Source: Drosophila miranda (lineage: Eukaryota > Arthropoda > Insecta > Diptera > Drosophilidae). From it: a stretch of DNA of 64,000 nucleotides. Shown here piece after piece: positions 23,601-36,684 of the stretch. The notes below the pieces were generated by a model. The model saw only the letters and a program-made list of their open reading frames with translations, had not been told where the DNA came from and made no database searches. Both the position numbers and the translations under genes were made by a program. Positions within the stretch are counted from its first letter, which is position 1. Each line of letters starts with the position of its first letter. The DNA is taken from assembly GCF_003369915.1 (NCBI RefSeq), contig NC_046675.1:4340001-4404000 (forward strand), given 5' to 3'.

Positions 23601-26600
23601 ATTATAATTATTTTAGTGGAATGGAATTTGAAACTTTTGAAATTAAAATTTGCGTATATAGTTCTGTTTATTTGAGTCACACATCCACTGTTGGATAACT
23701 CTAGAGTTCTCAATTTATTTAGAAAATATTTTTAAACATTTGGCAGCCATAAATGGGATCCTGCTTCTGAAAGCAGGTGCCTGGTTTTTTACTGACCTCA
23801 AAATTATGAGTTATTGAAACGAGACTCTTGGGATTTCATCTTTCTCAGTTCAAGACTCTTTTCTTCGCTTACCCTTTCTCTATTCATTTCAAATATTTCA
23901 TATTCGTGCTCACAATTCCATCTCTGAGGTTGATTGCTTTTCTAACAGCAGTAGTTAACGGCTAAAGGACTACATTTTGTTGGGCTTGTTTATGCAGTCG
24001 ATAGGATTTATGGACCTCAACCAGGCTGGCGATTATCATATTTCATTGTATGGCCCGAAAGCAGGCACCGAAATGTTTATGGCCAAAAACCAACTGGCAT
24101 CATTTATCAGCTGCAAGCCAAAGCCACTTAATGGTAGCGCCTGCCACGCCCTTTAACCACCAGCTCCCCCAACCGGATCAAACCAACCGCTTTCCAGCCC
24201 CTCGTTAGTCGGCTCAAAAGTCAAACCGCAGAGATTGGAGTATATAAAATAGCGCATTATTTGCAGGCGGCTACTGCTAATGCATGGTATTAAGTGGAGG
24301 CGAGAAAGATGGAAATAGAAGTTGGAGTGGTAGAAGGAGATACTCTCCATAAATCTGGCCAAAACACATTAAAATATTTCAAAGATTTTAGCCAGGAAAA
24401 AAGGAACCTTGCAAAAGTTAAGCGGCTACCACTGCAGTTCCATACAGAAAATGCTGAGCAGGCGCTGGCGCTGGAAAATGGTAAAAAGAAATGTACAAGA
24501 TAATAGAATTGCAATGCCGTGGAAAAAAAAGCAGATGCCAGGCAGGAAAAGCCAAACAGGGAGAGGCACACGAAAAAATGCAGAGGAAAAACTATAAAAC
24601 AAGAAGAGCAACTAAATTCTTTTTAGATAGAACAACTGAGGAAAACAACGAAAATAATGTGGTATAGTGGGTGAATGTGAGTTCAGTTGAATAACTGCTT
24701 ATTTTGTGGACAATGTTTGAAAAATAGAAGCCTCTTCAGCCACATACCAGCTGATGTTAGTCGATTCTTCAGTTGATTGAGTGAGCCATCATCTAGTAAA
24801 TATGAGAGCTGAGTAAATTGCAACTCATCTCAAATGAAGCCACTCTCGTAGAGCCATAAAAGTTGAGATGATTGAGAGTAAAGCACTATGATTAATGCTC
24901 ATACTGCTCCAGCCTTCTTATTTTCCCCTTCCCTGCAGCTCCAGATAAATATGAATATGAGCATGGAAATGGTATGAGTACGAGGATGAGTGTGGGTGTT
25001 TAGGTGTGGCACATACTTGAAATGATTTACGCGCACACAAAAACCCCTTAGAAGCAGATAATTTGAATAGAGGCAGCGACACACAATGCCATTGTCTGTC
25101 TTTGTGCGAGTGTGCGGGAAGCTGCTTTGCCTTTGCAACTGCAACAAGAATAATTGACAGCATTGCTGTGCCATGGCAGACACCAAATACATGGTATGTG
25201 TGCACAGTGGTAGCTCATTTGAGCGAACACTTAGCGATTCTCTGCGGTTGATTTATAGGGGTAAGTTTTGCAGAAGTTTTCTCACTGTAAATGAAATGAA
25301 ATTTTGCGCAATGCATTTGGAATTCTGAATCGCTGGAGTGTCAACTGCGTGGCAAAACTCTGAGTGTCATGTCGGTTCTTTTGTCTCTTTTTTTGTGCCT
25401 CACGGCCCTGCCATAAGCAGCTTTGTGATGCCTAGCAGATGCCAGCACGTATTCGACAAGTTTGAATGTGTGTGTCTTGATGCAGAGTAGTATATGTGAA
25501 TGGCACCTAAAGAGTGTGCAACATAAATTGGGCAAATTACAATAAATTGCCGCATTCAAGAGCCTGAATATATGGGGGATAATATGGCCACACAATTTGC
25601 TATATTTTATGGCCATGTCATGCAATGTGGCCGTATGTTAAATGTGTACATACATTTATGTGGAATGCCTTAGGCTTGCTGTTGGGCAGTATTGGCTAAT
25701 CCAAATCAAGGACCTTTTGACATGTCAGCTATGACTGCATGTTTTACTGAGAAACCACTTTCTCTTGCTCAAAAAGTCTTATGGGGCATTCCCGGAAACA
25801 GTTTAAAGAAATAAGTATATCTTCGTTAATGGCAGAACCTTTTCGAAAATGTATCTCTGAGCCTTAAAGCGCATCATTAATCATGCAAAGGACAGACCTG
25901 CTAGAGAGGCCATTCTTTGAATGCTTTCATATTTCTGGTTAATGAAAAAATGTGTACAGGGTTAATTAATTTTAACGAGGACGAGCGGCACACCAGGACT
26001 TACGCTTGGTTCTCTGACAAACGACAAACAATAACAGCGACAGGATGAAGTAATAAAAGTGCGGCAAACAAATGCCTTTATATAGTAATTACAAAGTGGT
26101 TTTCCATGTTCCATGTTCCATGTTCCATGTTCGACCTTGTGGCCGGGACGCGACAGCAAAAAAGAAAACCCAACAAAATGGTTGCCAGCTGGAGTTGAAA
26201 ATTTGATGTCGTAAATCACACACGTAAATTGTGACACTCGTTAATTTTAACGCTCGAATGTCACTCTCTCCACCAGACTCTCTCTGTGTGTTTGTCCCAG
26301 GCCGTCGTCCCAAATGATCGACATTTATCATCCAAATCCACTTTGTTGGGGCCATAGCCGTACTTTTCAGACTGGGATCTGCCTTGTTGGGGCCATACTT
26401 TTCCGTTAATCTATGACAATTTAAACTTTTTTAATTGAATCAATTAAAAGGGAGACAGGCCCCGAATCAGGGATAGGAAAACAAAGTGATTTCCATATAA
26501 AATATTCCTCTCACATGTCAATCGAAAACCAACCAAGAAACAAACTAAATTAATTAGCGGTAAGAGATTCCTCCACTTTGCTGTGATTCAGTGGGAAAGT

Positions 26601-29600
26601 TTTAGCCTCTAATGAAAAATAGGTTACAAAACCAAACAACGAAAACTATAAATAACGAAATACCTGCAAGAGTTGCTCGGAAATTTCATTAGAACATTTT
26701 CTTAAAACAAAATTGTCGTGAAAGTTCCGCCACGAAAGTGGAAAACGCCTGAACACACATCTGGCTGTATGCCGCACATGTACGTGTGTATCTATGTATA
26801 TGTGGGTGACTCTGCACTTTGTTACGGTTGAGATGTTCCGAAGGGCAACCGCCATGACCCGAGCCGAAAAAAGTTTCCAATTGTTTGGTAATTTCTTTTG
26901 CCATCCACATCCACACTGCCAACAATCGCACAAGGCCATTGTCAAATTAACACTTTAATTTCACTTAATGCAACGCAGCAACAATCAATCAGTCATTCAG
27001 TCCCTCAGTGCCTTCGTTTATCAGTCTGTCTGAAGGAAAAACTTGGGAATTTCATACGCCCATGATGATGACAAGGAATGGGATGATGAGCCTCGTCCTT
27101 TTTGGGGTTGATTGATTGTATAATTGATTGATTGCCCATAGGTGCAGCAGAGACCCTTGGGGTGTCCCATCTAAAGTCTTTTTCTATAAGTTTACTTTTG
27201 TAAATATTTTCGCCTGAAAAATGAAGCTAAACAGTCAACAAAAGGTGCTGATATGAGTGTGAGGGCACTTTCGTACATAAATAACTAGCCCCAGGGAAAT
27301 TAACAAAACATTTCATGCTCCCAGAATCAAATAAGCAAACAAACACATGAATTTGTAGTTAAATTTTATTGAAAATAAACATTCTGAAACACTCCGGTAA
27401 GTAAACACAAAATCACCATGGTCTGAAAACCAATATTGACTTTGGAAAATATCCTTTGTATGCAATTTATGTATTGGTCAGCTCTGAATTTATGGGCTAA
27501 TCTACCATTGGGAATTTTCAATGCGTGTACAAATATGTTTGGTTTAGTAAACTGTGGTCCTGCACTATGCATATTTTACCGATGGTTTTTAGGAAAAAAT
27601 CGTTTGTAATGCACCCCTAATTATGGAAATATAATTGTAAATTCGACTGAACTAATGTCTAAATTTGCGGGATTTCTCATTGGCGTAATGATGTCATTCC
27701 CATATACTCATATGTATTTACCAACAATAACATGGCATCAGCAGGAAACCTATCATGTAACATCAACTTGGGCACTATATCTGAATATTAATAGTTTTCG
27801 AAACAATCTGAATCCTTGCTATTTGCATATTAACATAGGTAAGGCGGAGAAATGTTCAGTCGTTTTGCATTTAATGCGGCAATTATAAAACAATTAACTC
27901 CCATAAATCTGTTTCGAATTTAAATGCTCTGTAATTAAAGCACACAAACACAAGCAGACAAGCCCAGAAACCCGCACTGAGCTCTCAAGCCTTTTGGGTC
28001 ACATGGCGTATACGCAGTCCATGGTTGGTTTTTTGGCATACTTTGCGGCGGTCCGTGAGTAATTAATTACCGATTCCTCTCCGTTTCGGTATTCATGTGG
28101 AAAAATGTCCCCACTCCAAACACATGACGGAAAAACGGACCCCGAATGCCGCATAAACACCCGACATTAATCAAGTTTTGTTGCAAATTAATTTGCCAAA
28201 GGTTTCGTTCGGATCGGAGGCAGGAGGCAGAAGAAGGTACAGTTGCCTACGATAAATTGGCAGACATAAATTAGGCTGTAGGGGTTCCGAGTAGGCTTCC
28301 GCATAATTGTCAACGTGCTCCGTGCGTCAACAGCTCGATGAAATTAGCACAATCCAATCGAATGCCAGGCAATCGCAGATCATTTACACTTGAGCAGTTC
28401 TCCAAGAAGCCGTTCGCCAGCTGGCTACGTGCCAGCCTGCCAGGAGGCTGTATCGTTGTGGGTAGTCAACGGGGTGGGGCTGTGGATGGTGGTGTGGGTG
28501 GGGCCTTGGCTGAGGTCGTAGTGCCGTCATTTATCAAATTTAATTACAGTAGGTGGCGTGGCTGGGTCCTGGTCTCTGCTCTGGCTCTGACTCTGGCTCT
28601 GACTCTGACTCTCTGTGCCGTCTGGGCGATACGTTCAACTTTCGGCATCGTTCCGAATTAACGCAAATTAATGCAAGCAAAGTTTGTCGTTTTCGCTCAC
28701 GTAGACAAAACTTGGAGGACGTGCAGTTTGGCAAAACTGAATAACGTTATTGAATTCGCTCATCGTTAACTATGAATATTTTACAAAGAATCTGAAAAAC
28801 TATTTGGCAAATGAGTTTCTATGAAAATCAATATTCCCTGAAATATATCAGATAATTGAAACTATTTTTCTGGCTTTTCTAATGGCACTCTGTAACCCAA
28901 GACATCAGACCTGCATTACAGTCATTCACACAGGACTGTCGCTGTTTGGAGACCCCATCAACATGCAATATTGCGTCATGCATCATCATGTTTCTCGAAT
29001 CATGAGCTCAACTGCACAGTTTGACTCTGACAAGAGACCGTAGCATCCACTAATGGCTTACCCTTGCCCCGACTGAACCACATACTCGCACATCCTTTGA
29101 GGGCATACTACACTACACTGCTTCCCCACACTGTTATTTTCGGTGTCAATTACATGTTGACATGACGCCAGCGGCAGCTGCACAAGAAACGTCCATGCAG
29201 CCGTTCGAACGGGATGCCAGTCATCAGCAGGCCCGGAATCTAGTCGAACACGACCACTTGTAAAATGTTTCAAGACTCATGGCAAATAAGAATAAGCTAA
29301 ACTATTTTTGAAAGTATAAATGAAAATGTAAGGACGTGGTAGTCTTCTTTATGTCTAGAATGTATAGAAGCAATTAAAATAAGGTCAGAACACTTTCATG
29401 CAATTCGATTTATCATTCCACAACATGATAGTTGGGCCATGCTTGGTTTGATTTTTCTCAAACTAAAAATATATATTCACAAGTTCAAGTTTTAAATGTC
29501 AGTTGACAAGAATAGGCTGAGCTCAGGAACTTTATAGGTCAAAACTCCAATATGTACTGATATAAAATTAGTCTTTGGCAAAACCAAAAGTAAGAGACTG

Positions 29601-32600
29601 AAGTCTCATTTGTTCTTGGATCAAAACCAGATTGCTAAACTATTTATTTTCTTTTAAATCGTTCGCTCTAAAAATATATATGAAGCCTCGACTTATCTAT
29701 CTTTTCATTCGTGCTGCAATACATATTTAGCCTCGCTAAGCTGTGGAAGTTTCCCCAATCGATATCGCTTAGGGGGAGATACAGTCTCAGTGTGTCCGCA
29801 AGGACTTCGGGAAAAGGAAAAGGGAAATGCAGCCTTCTTATCTGTGTCTTATACAGTTTTGTAGTTTTTATCGGTTGTGCACTTGATTATGTACAATATT
29901 TGCTTTCTGTAGCAGCTGTCTGTGTGGCGGTGCTTCCTCTGTTCTCTTCTAGTATTTCCTCTGCAGTGGCAATTGCAGCTGCCATTGTTTGCCACATGCC
30001 ACACCACTGGAGGCATTCAAGTATCGGCATAATGGCTGTGAGATAAGTGTGCCGGCCAGTCGCAGCTTTTCGCACACGCCTGGCGATGCCATTGTAAATA
30101 AATGACAATACATCCGGCTTCCGATTGTCCGTGCAAGTGACCGACTCTGTCGGTTCAATGGTGACCATTATGTACTGCAGATAGCCGCAAATGCAACTGC
30201 TGTTATTGCCCCTTCGTTAGCCCAGATTTGTATTTTTTTGGCCATTGACAGATATCGGCACTCAGGCAAAACCTATTGCATGTCACACAAATCGTTTTGC
30301 CAGCCCAAACGAAAAACCTAACAAGATATTTGCATTCCGGCTGGGGTTGTTCTTAAGCAGCTGCTTGTGGCACTTTTGTATTGCCAAGTCATCAGCGTTT
30401 TGCCCTTTTTTTTGTCTATAAGGTAAGGGCGATGTGGGTCAACAGCTTTGACTTGGGCCAAAAGGTAAACCAGGCAATGATGAAGGTTATATTCGCTTAA
30501 CCAATTGAATATCATCTAAAATGAGGCGTCATCTTTTGAGTTGGGCTTTGGCAGATTATGTGACATTATGTTGGACAGCTTCGAACCTTTCTGGTACTGT
30601 CTTATGCTTATTTTCCAGAACGGCTCATGTTGGCTTATTATAAAATTGCTTTCTTATATTTCCTTGAAATCAAATTGCCAGTCCATTGAGAAGTCGGTCA
30701 TAAAAATATTTCGATGATATTGCATATTTTCTAAGAGTATGCAATTAACTTTTATTACTTTTGCTTTGTTTAAAATATATGCAAAGAGGCAAAAAATGTG
30801 CAAAAAATATTTCCTCATAAAAATATACTTCTAAGAGGTTGAGTGCTGGGACAATGGTCAAGACTGTCCTTACTAAAAGGCTCTTATTTCGAATAAAAGA
30901 GGAAGAGTGACTTTAGAACAAGCCTTAAAGCTGAGAACTCTGCCTTAGTCTTATTCGACTGTAATTTCATTACACGATAGTCTGCTTCTCGATAGTTGAA
31001 TTTAAAAAAAGTCTGCAGTCCTATAGATTAATTTCAGATAAAGGTTGGTTTCAATTTCTGTCTAACACCAGCTCTCCTTTGGTTGAACTTTAACCTACAC
31101 ACACGACGACCTCAAAATCAAATTTAAACAAATCTCTTTTTGATTGTGGCTGGTATCCAGATAAGTGTTATATGAACCTCAACCTCAACCCGACTGGCCC
31201 TGGTTGTTAGTCAGTAGCTAAATCAGTTTATTGCATTACGTATACGCCCCGCGGACAAAAATATATACCCATAAAGGCATGCATACATATATGTATATGT
31301 GTTTCGGTATGAATTTTCGGTGGATGGAGCGTCATTTTATTTAAAATTGCTCTCTGTCAAGTTGTTGGTGTTGGGAATGGCATGGCATGGTTTGCATGTA
31401 ACAACAAATTGCACCCACAAAAAGCGTTTGCAGGCTGCTCGCTTTGTGCATCTTGACTCTGCTGGCTGCCGTTGCCTGCCTGCCTCTTGGATGCCTGCCT
31501 CATGACTGGCCTGTCTGATGGCTGGGATTTGGCTGAGGATTCTGATGGATTTTGGGGAATGGGAATTTGGGTGCTCTTGCTGAAAGCTGAGAGAGTGCAT
31601 CGTTCACTCTTAGAGGGAAATCAAATTTCAGACATTTTTCTACATTTTTTTTTTGTTGTTGGTCGGATTTTTTGAGGTCTCAAAGCCAGCATTGATGAAA
31701 TTGCATTTTGATAATGGAGCGGCAGGAGTTGCAACAGTGGCTGTGGGGGCAGGCTACACACTATACTATATACTCGTCCTTTCTGTGCCCATTGAATAGA
31801 GCAACTGAAGCGAGAGCTCAAGGCCCAAGTGGAGGGAACGGAAGAGATGGCTTTACGCCTGTCACAACACCTGGGTACCATTTTGCCTAAATAATTGAAG
31901 GCAATGCTTAGCACAATCATACGAGTGGGGGAATGAGACAAAATCGTTTCATGAAGCTTGCAAAAGTTCTTCCCGAGTTCATTCTTCTTGTTCAAAAGTT
32001 TCCCTTGCATTTTCTGCTTCTCGTTGCACTTTTCCTTGAGCCTGTTTCCTGATCATTTTGCAAACGCCTCAATTTCATTTTGCTTTGAGTGCACCTCATT
32101 TACTTTTCTTTCGCATACACATGGCTGAATGCATTGGAATTTTCACACTTTTTTGCATTATTTCATTTTGAAATTGAATTAAAGTGTTCCCTGATGGAAT
32201 TGTTTTCCTTAGACATTAATAATTGATTTGTTTGGGAGACGTATTGAATTCCACCATTGCAGATGCCGCCTGTCATTTGATAAGTCACGATTTCGTAATT
32301 AATGTCACAACTGTGGCGCCTCCAAAAATATTTGAGTGGATTCCACAATTGAGTTCGTGACCAGCTTCGCTGATGGCCAAGGCAGGGGCACATTTCTGAA
32401 AGGATTTATTGAGCTTGGCGAATAAATTTTAACGAGGGGACATCTGAATGGTCGGCACTTGGAATGGAATGGATGGCAGTGGTTGAATACCAAAGGCTAT
32501 AATTATGAATAATTCCAGCCATAGCATACGCTACGGTACTAGTTCTGAATAAAGTTTGTAGATTCGCTTGGATTGCACAATCCTTTACTCATTTTAACTT

Positions 32601-35600
32601 TAGTAAATTTCTTAAAAATGTTGATAGATATTTATAGAATACCCAAGAATTTGCATCCTGCTTCATGCTACAGACAAATTGAGTTATTACAGTGAAATTG
32701 TGAAAAATTGTGCATCATTCCGGGGCAGGCAAAAGGAAAGGCCGCCATTAGTCCACAGACACACACAGACAAGGAGCACACATGATTTGCAGCATGCCTA
32801 AGTATTTTAAGCAAATCATCTTCTTCTCTTCAAGATTAAGCTGGCGCCGACTCGACCCTCCTGCTGCTCCACAGACGCTTGAAAATTTCATAAATGGCTT
32901 AAGGACGTTGCCATGATGAGGCGAATGCTGCCTGCAACCTGTGTCCGTGCCATCAGCCACTCCTCCCCCACCAGCCGCACACAATTCAAAGTTGCCATTG
33001 CCACTGATGGCTTTGATGACGTTGTGGCCCGTTCATTTTCCACCAGTGCCCTACCGCACTCACTGCCACCATTCTATTTCTAGTTGGGATACCTTGGAGG
33101 AAGGTACTAAGCTCTGGGGAAGATGTTTGTATTGCAGAGAAGAAGGCAAATCGCGCCATTATGCCATTTTGGTAAAAAGTAGTCCTCCAACTACAGAAAA
33201 TAAAAGATGTCATAAGATACCATTGGAAAGGTTTATCGTTTAGGGTATCTAAAGGTTCGACCACCAAGTCTATCCGTTCATGTTCTCTTTTTGCAATTGC
33301 AGTACTTTTCCTGTCATTACCAGTTTTCTGTTACATCTTTTGGTTTTTTTTTTGTGCTAGCCGTCACTTGCATGCAAAATTGAAATCATCAACGTCGTCA
33401 TCAGTTGCTGGCTGCCTGAGTGAGGACTGGGCTCAAATCAGAACTAAACAGTGATGATATAACTAGCTTAAGTAAAAGTAGCACACAGGGGGCAGCCGAA
33501 ACATTTTCAAGAGCAACACTGGCTGTGGCACCGCTCCTTGGGAGTCTCAAGATTATTGCTCTGCTCAACGCTTTCGTGTCGTGTTTTCTTTTGGGTACAA
33601 CTTTTGGCCCTAACAACCAAATAACACGCCGGGCTGCATTTTGCCGAGCTGCATTTTGCTCGACGCGCTCGACAGACCATAGCCACGCCCTCACGGCAGC
33701 AAGGCAGGCATTTCTTTTTCTCATTTCGTTTTTGAACTAGGCCAAATGCATAAATCGTTGGCGGGTCTCTAAGTGAGGAAGGATTTCTCTTGTAGAAAGT
33801 TGAATTTGGGAAGCGAAAGATAGAAGAGAGAAAGCGTTGGAACAGAGGTTTGCTGAAGTTCACTGAAATGTCAGTGGTAAATCAGATGAGTAACTCAGAA
33901 ATATTTGAGGCTTGCAACCCTTAAAGAGATACTGGAAACCACTGCCTATAGCTCCTATGTCCGCTCTATGGCACCCCAATGTTTGTCTCATGTGATTATC
34001 CCCACATTATCTACATTAGCCGCATTACTTAGCCCGCCTGCCGCACAAGCAGACGCAATTTGTGGCATCACATAACATAATGAGCTTACCCTTTCGCCGC
34101 CCCCTGGGGCACCAGTGGGGTTACTTAGCGCCGAGCATAAGGGCTGCACAATGCCAACGAATCCGCAGAGTAGGGCATGTTTGGAGCCAACATGTATCAC
34201 TGGAATATTCTAAGTGTCGTTCCATTTTAAAAAGACAACATTTGGTAAGAACTGGGAGGGTTGCATGGGTTTGGTGCTATTGCAGGACCTGTTACATAAA
34301 CAATGAGCTGCCAATGTTCTAGCGGTGGTTACTGCAGTCTTGTGGTTGTCCTGGATCCCAGGTCCTGATCCTGGGGCCAGCTGCAAGTGTCGTGAAACTG
34401 TTGCAGTAACAAACGGACGATGAGCACGCAAAGTCGTTAAGTGCTGCGGAATGGCTTGGCTCGTGGCCTCGGATTGTTGCACATTGTCTAGCCCCTGCCG
34501 TAGCTCCGGCCACCTCTCGACTCTCGAATCGATTAAGCGGCTTAGAGTGCCCCATAAGCTGCCTCAGCAGACTGCTTGCTTGCCTGTCTTTTGCCTCGTG
34601 TTGTGAACACGTGTTTTGCAGTGCCTTTCCCGGGGCGTACATGTGTAGGTAGAGGTATTGCTGGTTGCAACTTCCTGGTTGCAGGTGTAGGTGCATTGTT
34701 GTCGAGCTGTGGCTGGAGGATAACACTCAGTGCACACACGCTGGGTAATTATTGAACAGGTTTATTATTTGCTTAATGGACCGTAAGGCGTTGGCGTTGG
34801 CGTTGCCTACTTACGGGAGCCGCATTTTTCAATTTAGTCGAGAGTTTAACAAAAGATTTATAATAGGGCGTTCCGGCGCACGAGTGAGTGTGTGCTGGAG
34901 CACTTTATGTCCCTCTGGCAACCCGCCGACTACTATCTTCATGTCATCTGTGTGTTTAGTGTCCTTTTCTTATGTTGCCATAAACTTTAATGTCGAGTAT
35001 ATATATGCTAAAAACCAGCTTGTGCAGCTCATGGGGTGTGGGCTTACTTCGGTATGGGAACAGTGGTGGTGGTGATGTTGCAAGTACATTACGGGGTCGT
35101 TGTATGATGTGTTTTATGAGTATTTCCTTGCAGTAGAGCTCCTTGGAGCTTCCTAGGTGAGCTCACGAATCTGTCGTTAAAATAGCATCAAAAGTTGGAT
35201 TAGAACACAATACACAAATCCTTGATGACACTTCGAATGTGTCCCACAATGGGGGCCCCCATATGTTGGGTATCCCTGAGTGAAATAAATAATTCCTTTA
35301 GAGCACTCTTACGGAATTATACAAGCTCTGTCCCCACATCAAAGTGGGGCAACTTCGTTAGTGGGGTTTTGTTTGAGGACTGTTTTTAGTATTGATTGGA
35401 ATCGGCTTGAGTCAGCAAAGTACTTTACTTATAGTTTACTTATAATTACGAGTCCAGGACACATATTGAGGCGTCCAACATTCTTTTATGACAAGTCTTT
35501 TGGTAAGATACCACCCCGAAAGTTGTTTTGTTTTCAAAGTTTTATATTATGCTCATAAAAATGTTTACAAATGTCTGTGGCTTTTATATTTTTATCTTAA

Positions 35601-36684
35601 GGCCAGCATATTGTATATATTTGTCTGTTTTGAGATTTCAAGCGAAGTGATATGCCATTTAACGAAAATGTTAGTACTGACGATTGAAATGGCTTATTCT
35701 CCATCATTAATTATTTAATGTGACGATAATTGCGTTCAATTTGTGACAAAATGCAATTCCTCTCAACAAATTAAGTGTAAAATTAATTATAAAATCACAA
35801 AGTTAAGAGAAATATTCAACTGTGTGTCAGTATTGTATGCAAACATGTCTGGTGTTTGTGAATTTTAAGCTTAAAGCGTTCAAAGACACCTTCAAAAATA
35901 CACCAAGATATATATTTCAAGATATGTATATATAATTATGCGAATACTTTGTTTGTAATATCGTTACAAACTAGACAAGATAAACGTCTCGTATTACCAT
36001 TAATTATATTTATGTACATAAAAACCACAACGCTGCTTACCTGTCCCTACAGTATTTTGCGGTCCAGGGCAGTTAATAAAATATTCATATTTAATTGATA
36101 AAAATCAATACCAAATTTCATATTTATTCACATGAACGCGCATATACATGTCCGATTTTCCGGTTATAAAATAACAAACACACAGTTTTGACCATGTTGA
36201 CCAACAGACACTCCTATCAACCGGACTTTGTTGGTATTTAATTAACCTTTTATGGATGCGATTTCAAATGTCAGTTTTGTATGAAATTTACATATTTTCC
36301 ATTGACCTTCTTTTCAGAAATACGTTAGTGAGCTGTCGACCGTTCGCGATTGTGCCACCGAGTGTGTGGAGAAAGGTGAGTGTGGGTGAACCGAAGTGAT
36401 CAATTTAATTCTGCTAGTTGAACAATATAATTTGTGAAACGTTCATTTGAAAGCCGCATTCAAATTAAATGTGGTCAACCATTTTTGTTGGCCAAAACCT
36501 CAGCTAATTTTGTATTATTATCCTGTTTCTTTGTTGACTAGAAATTTGGGAGACCCAAACATATTGCTGCACCGAGGATGGCTGTAATTCTGGCACCCAT
36601 TTGGCCTACTCTGTCATTTTGTTGACCCTGCCCTTCCTATCGATCTGGCCCACAGCCGTCGATCTCTGGAACATGAGGCGTTAG
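11639..36684 (+). CDS. GPI-anchored Ly6/uPAR three-finger protein
   Basis: Exons 11639-12007, 36318-36375 and 36542-36684 join in frame to 189 aa; introns are 24,310 bp and 166 bp. Residues 59-79 form a hydrophobic signal segment. The mature chain begins around LKCHMC and holds ten cysteines: C83, C86, C99, C114, C122, C135, C139, C151, C152 and C157. It ends in the Ly6 signature CCTEDGCN. An N-glycosylation site is at N101. The C-terminus (166-183) is hydrophobic after a small-residue NSG site, which predicts GPI anchoring at the cell surface. Drosophila members of this family serve in septate junctions, ion-channel control and neuronal signalling; the exact role here is unknown. Unusually, about 58 polar, Ser/Ala-rich residues precede the signal segment. 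The ATG at 11645 has a better Drosophila context (AAAATG) than 11639, and later in-frame ATGs would remove the extension. The large intron falls between the fifth and sixth mature cysteines. Confidence 0.9.
18784..18925. repeat. Short direct duplication about 114 bp apart
   Basis: 'tagctctattctttagaattttgtaat' (18784-18810) recurs with few changes at 18898-18925 ('tagctctattccatagaattttt...'). Probably a small local duplication in the large intron; no function is visible. Confidence 0.6.
26102..26132. repeat. TTCCATG heptamer tandem repeat
   Basis: Four perfect TTCCATG units plus a partial fifth, inside the large intron of the Ly6 gene. Confidence 0.9.
28573..28614. repeat. (CTCTGG/CTCTGA)n short tandem repeat
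   Basis: Alternating CTCTGG and CTCTGA hexamers over about 42 bp in the large intron of the Ly6 gene. It creates an artificial Ala-Leu-Thr string in an overlapping ORF that is not a gene. Confidence 0.85.

Larger units (their letters stand above)
12008..36317 (+). other. Large (24.3 kb) first intron of the Ly6 gene
   Basis: Starts with the strong donor GTAAGT (12008) after a valine codon and ends with a pyrimidine-rich acceptor TTCTTTTCAG (36317). The exons on both sides fit one continuous Ly6 domain. Inside I find no ORF with Drosophila coding bias, no recognisable nested gene and no tRNA. It holds scattered microsatellites (26102-26132, 28573-28614) and alternating AT-rich and moderately GC-rich tracts. 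Introns of this size in developmental or neuronal fly genes often carry enhancers, but no specific sites can be named. Confidence 0.8.

Noticed and set aside
24819..24880. Imperfect inverted repeat (CAACTCATCTCAA / TTGAGATGATTG) as a microRNA-like hairpin
   Set aside because: Only about 12 paired bases with a bulge and a loop of roughly 30; too short for a pre-miRNA and no known seed recognised.
28338..28661. 107-codon ORF with an apparent hydrophobic Ala-Leu-Thr segment
   Set aside because: The hydrophobic part is a translation of the CTCTGG/CTCTGA microsatellite.
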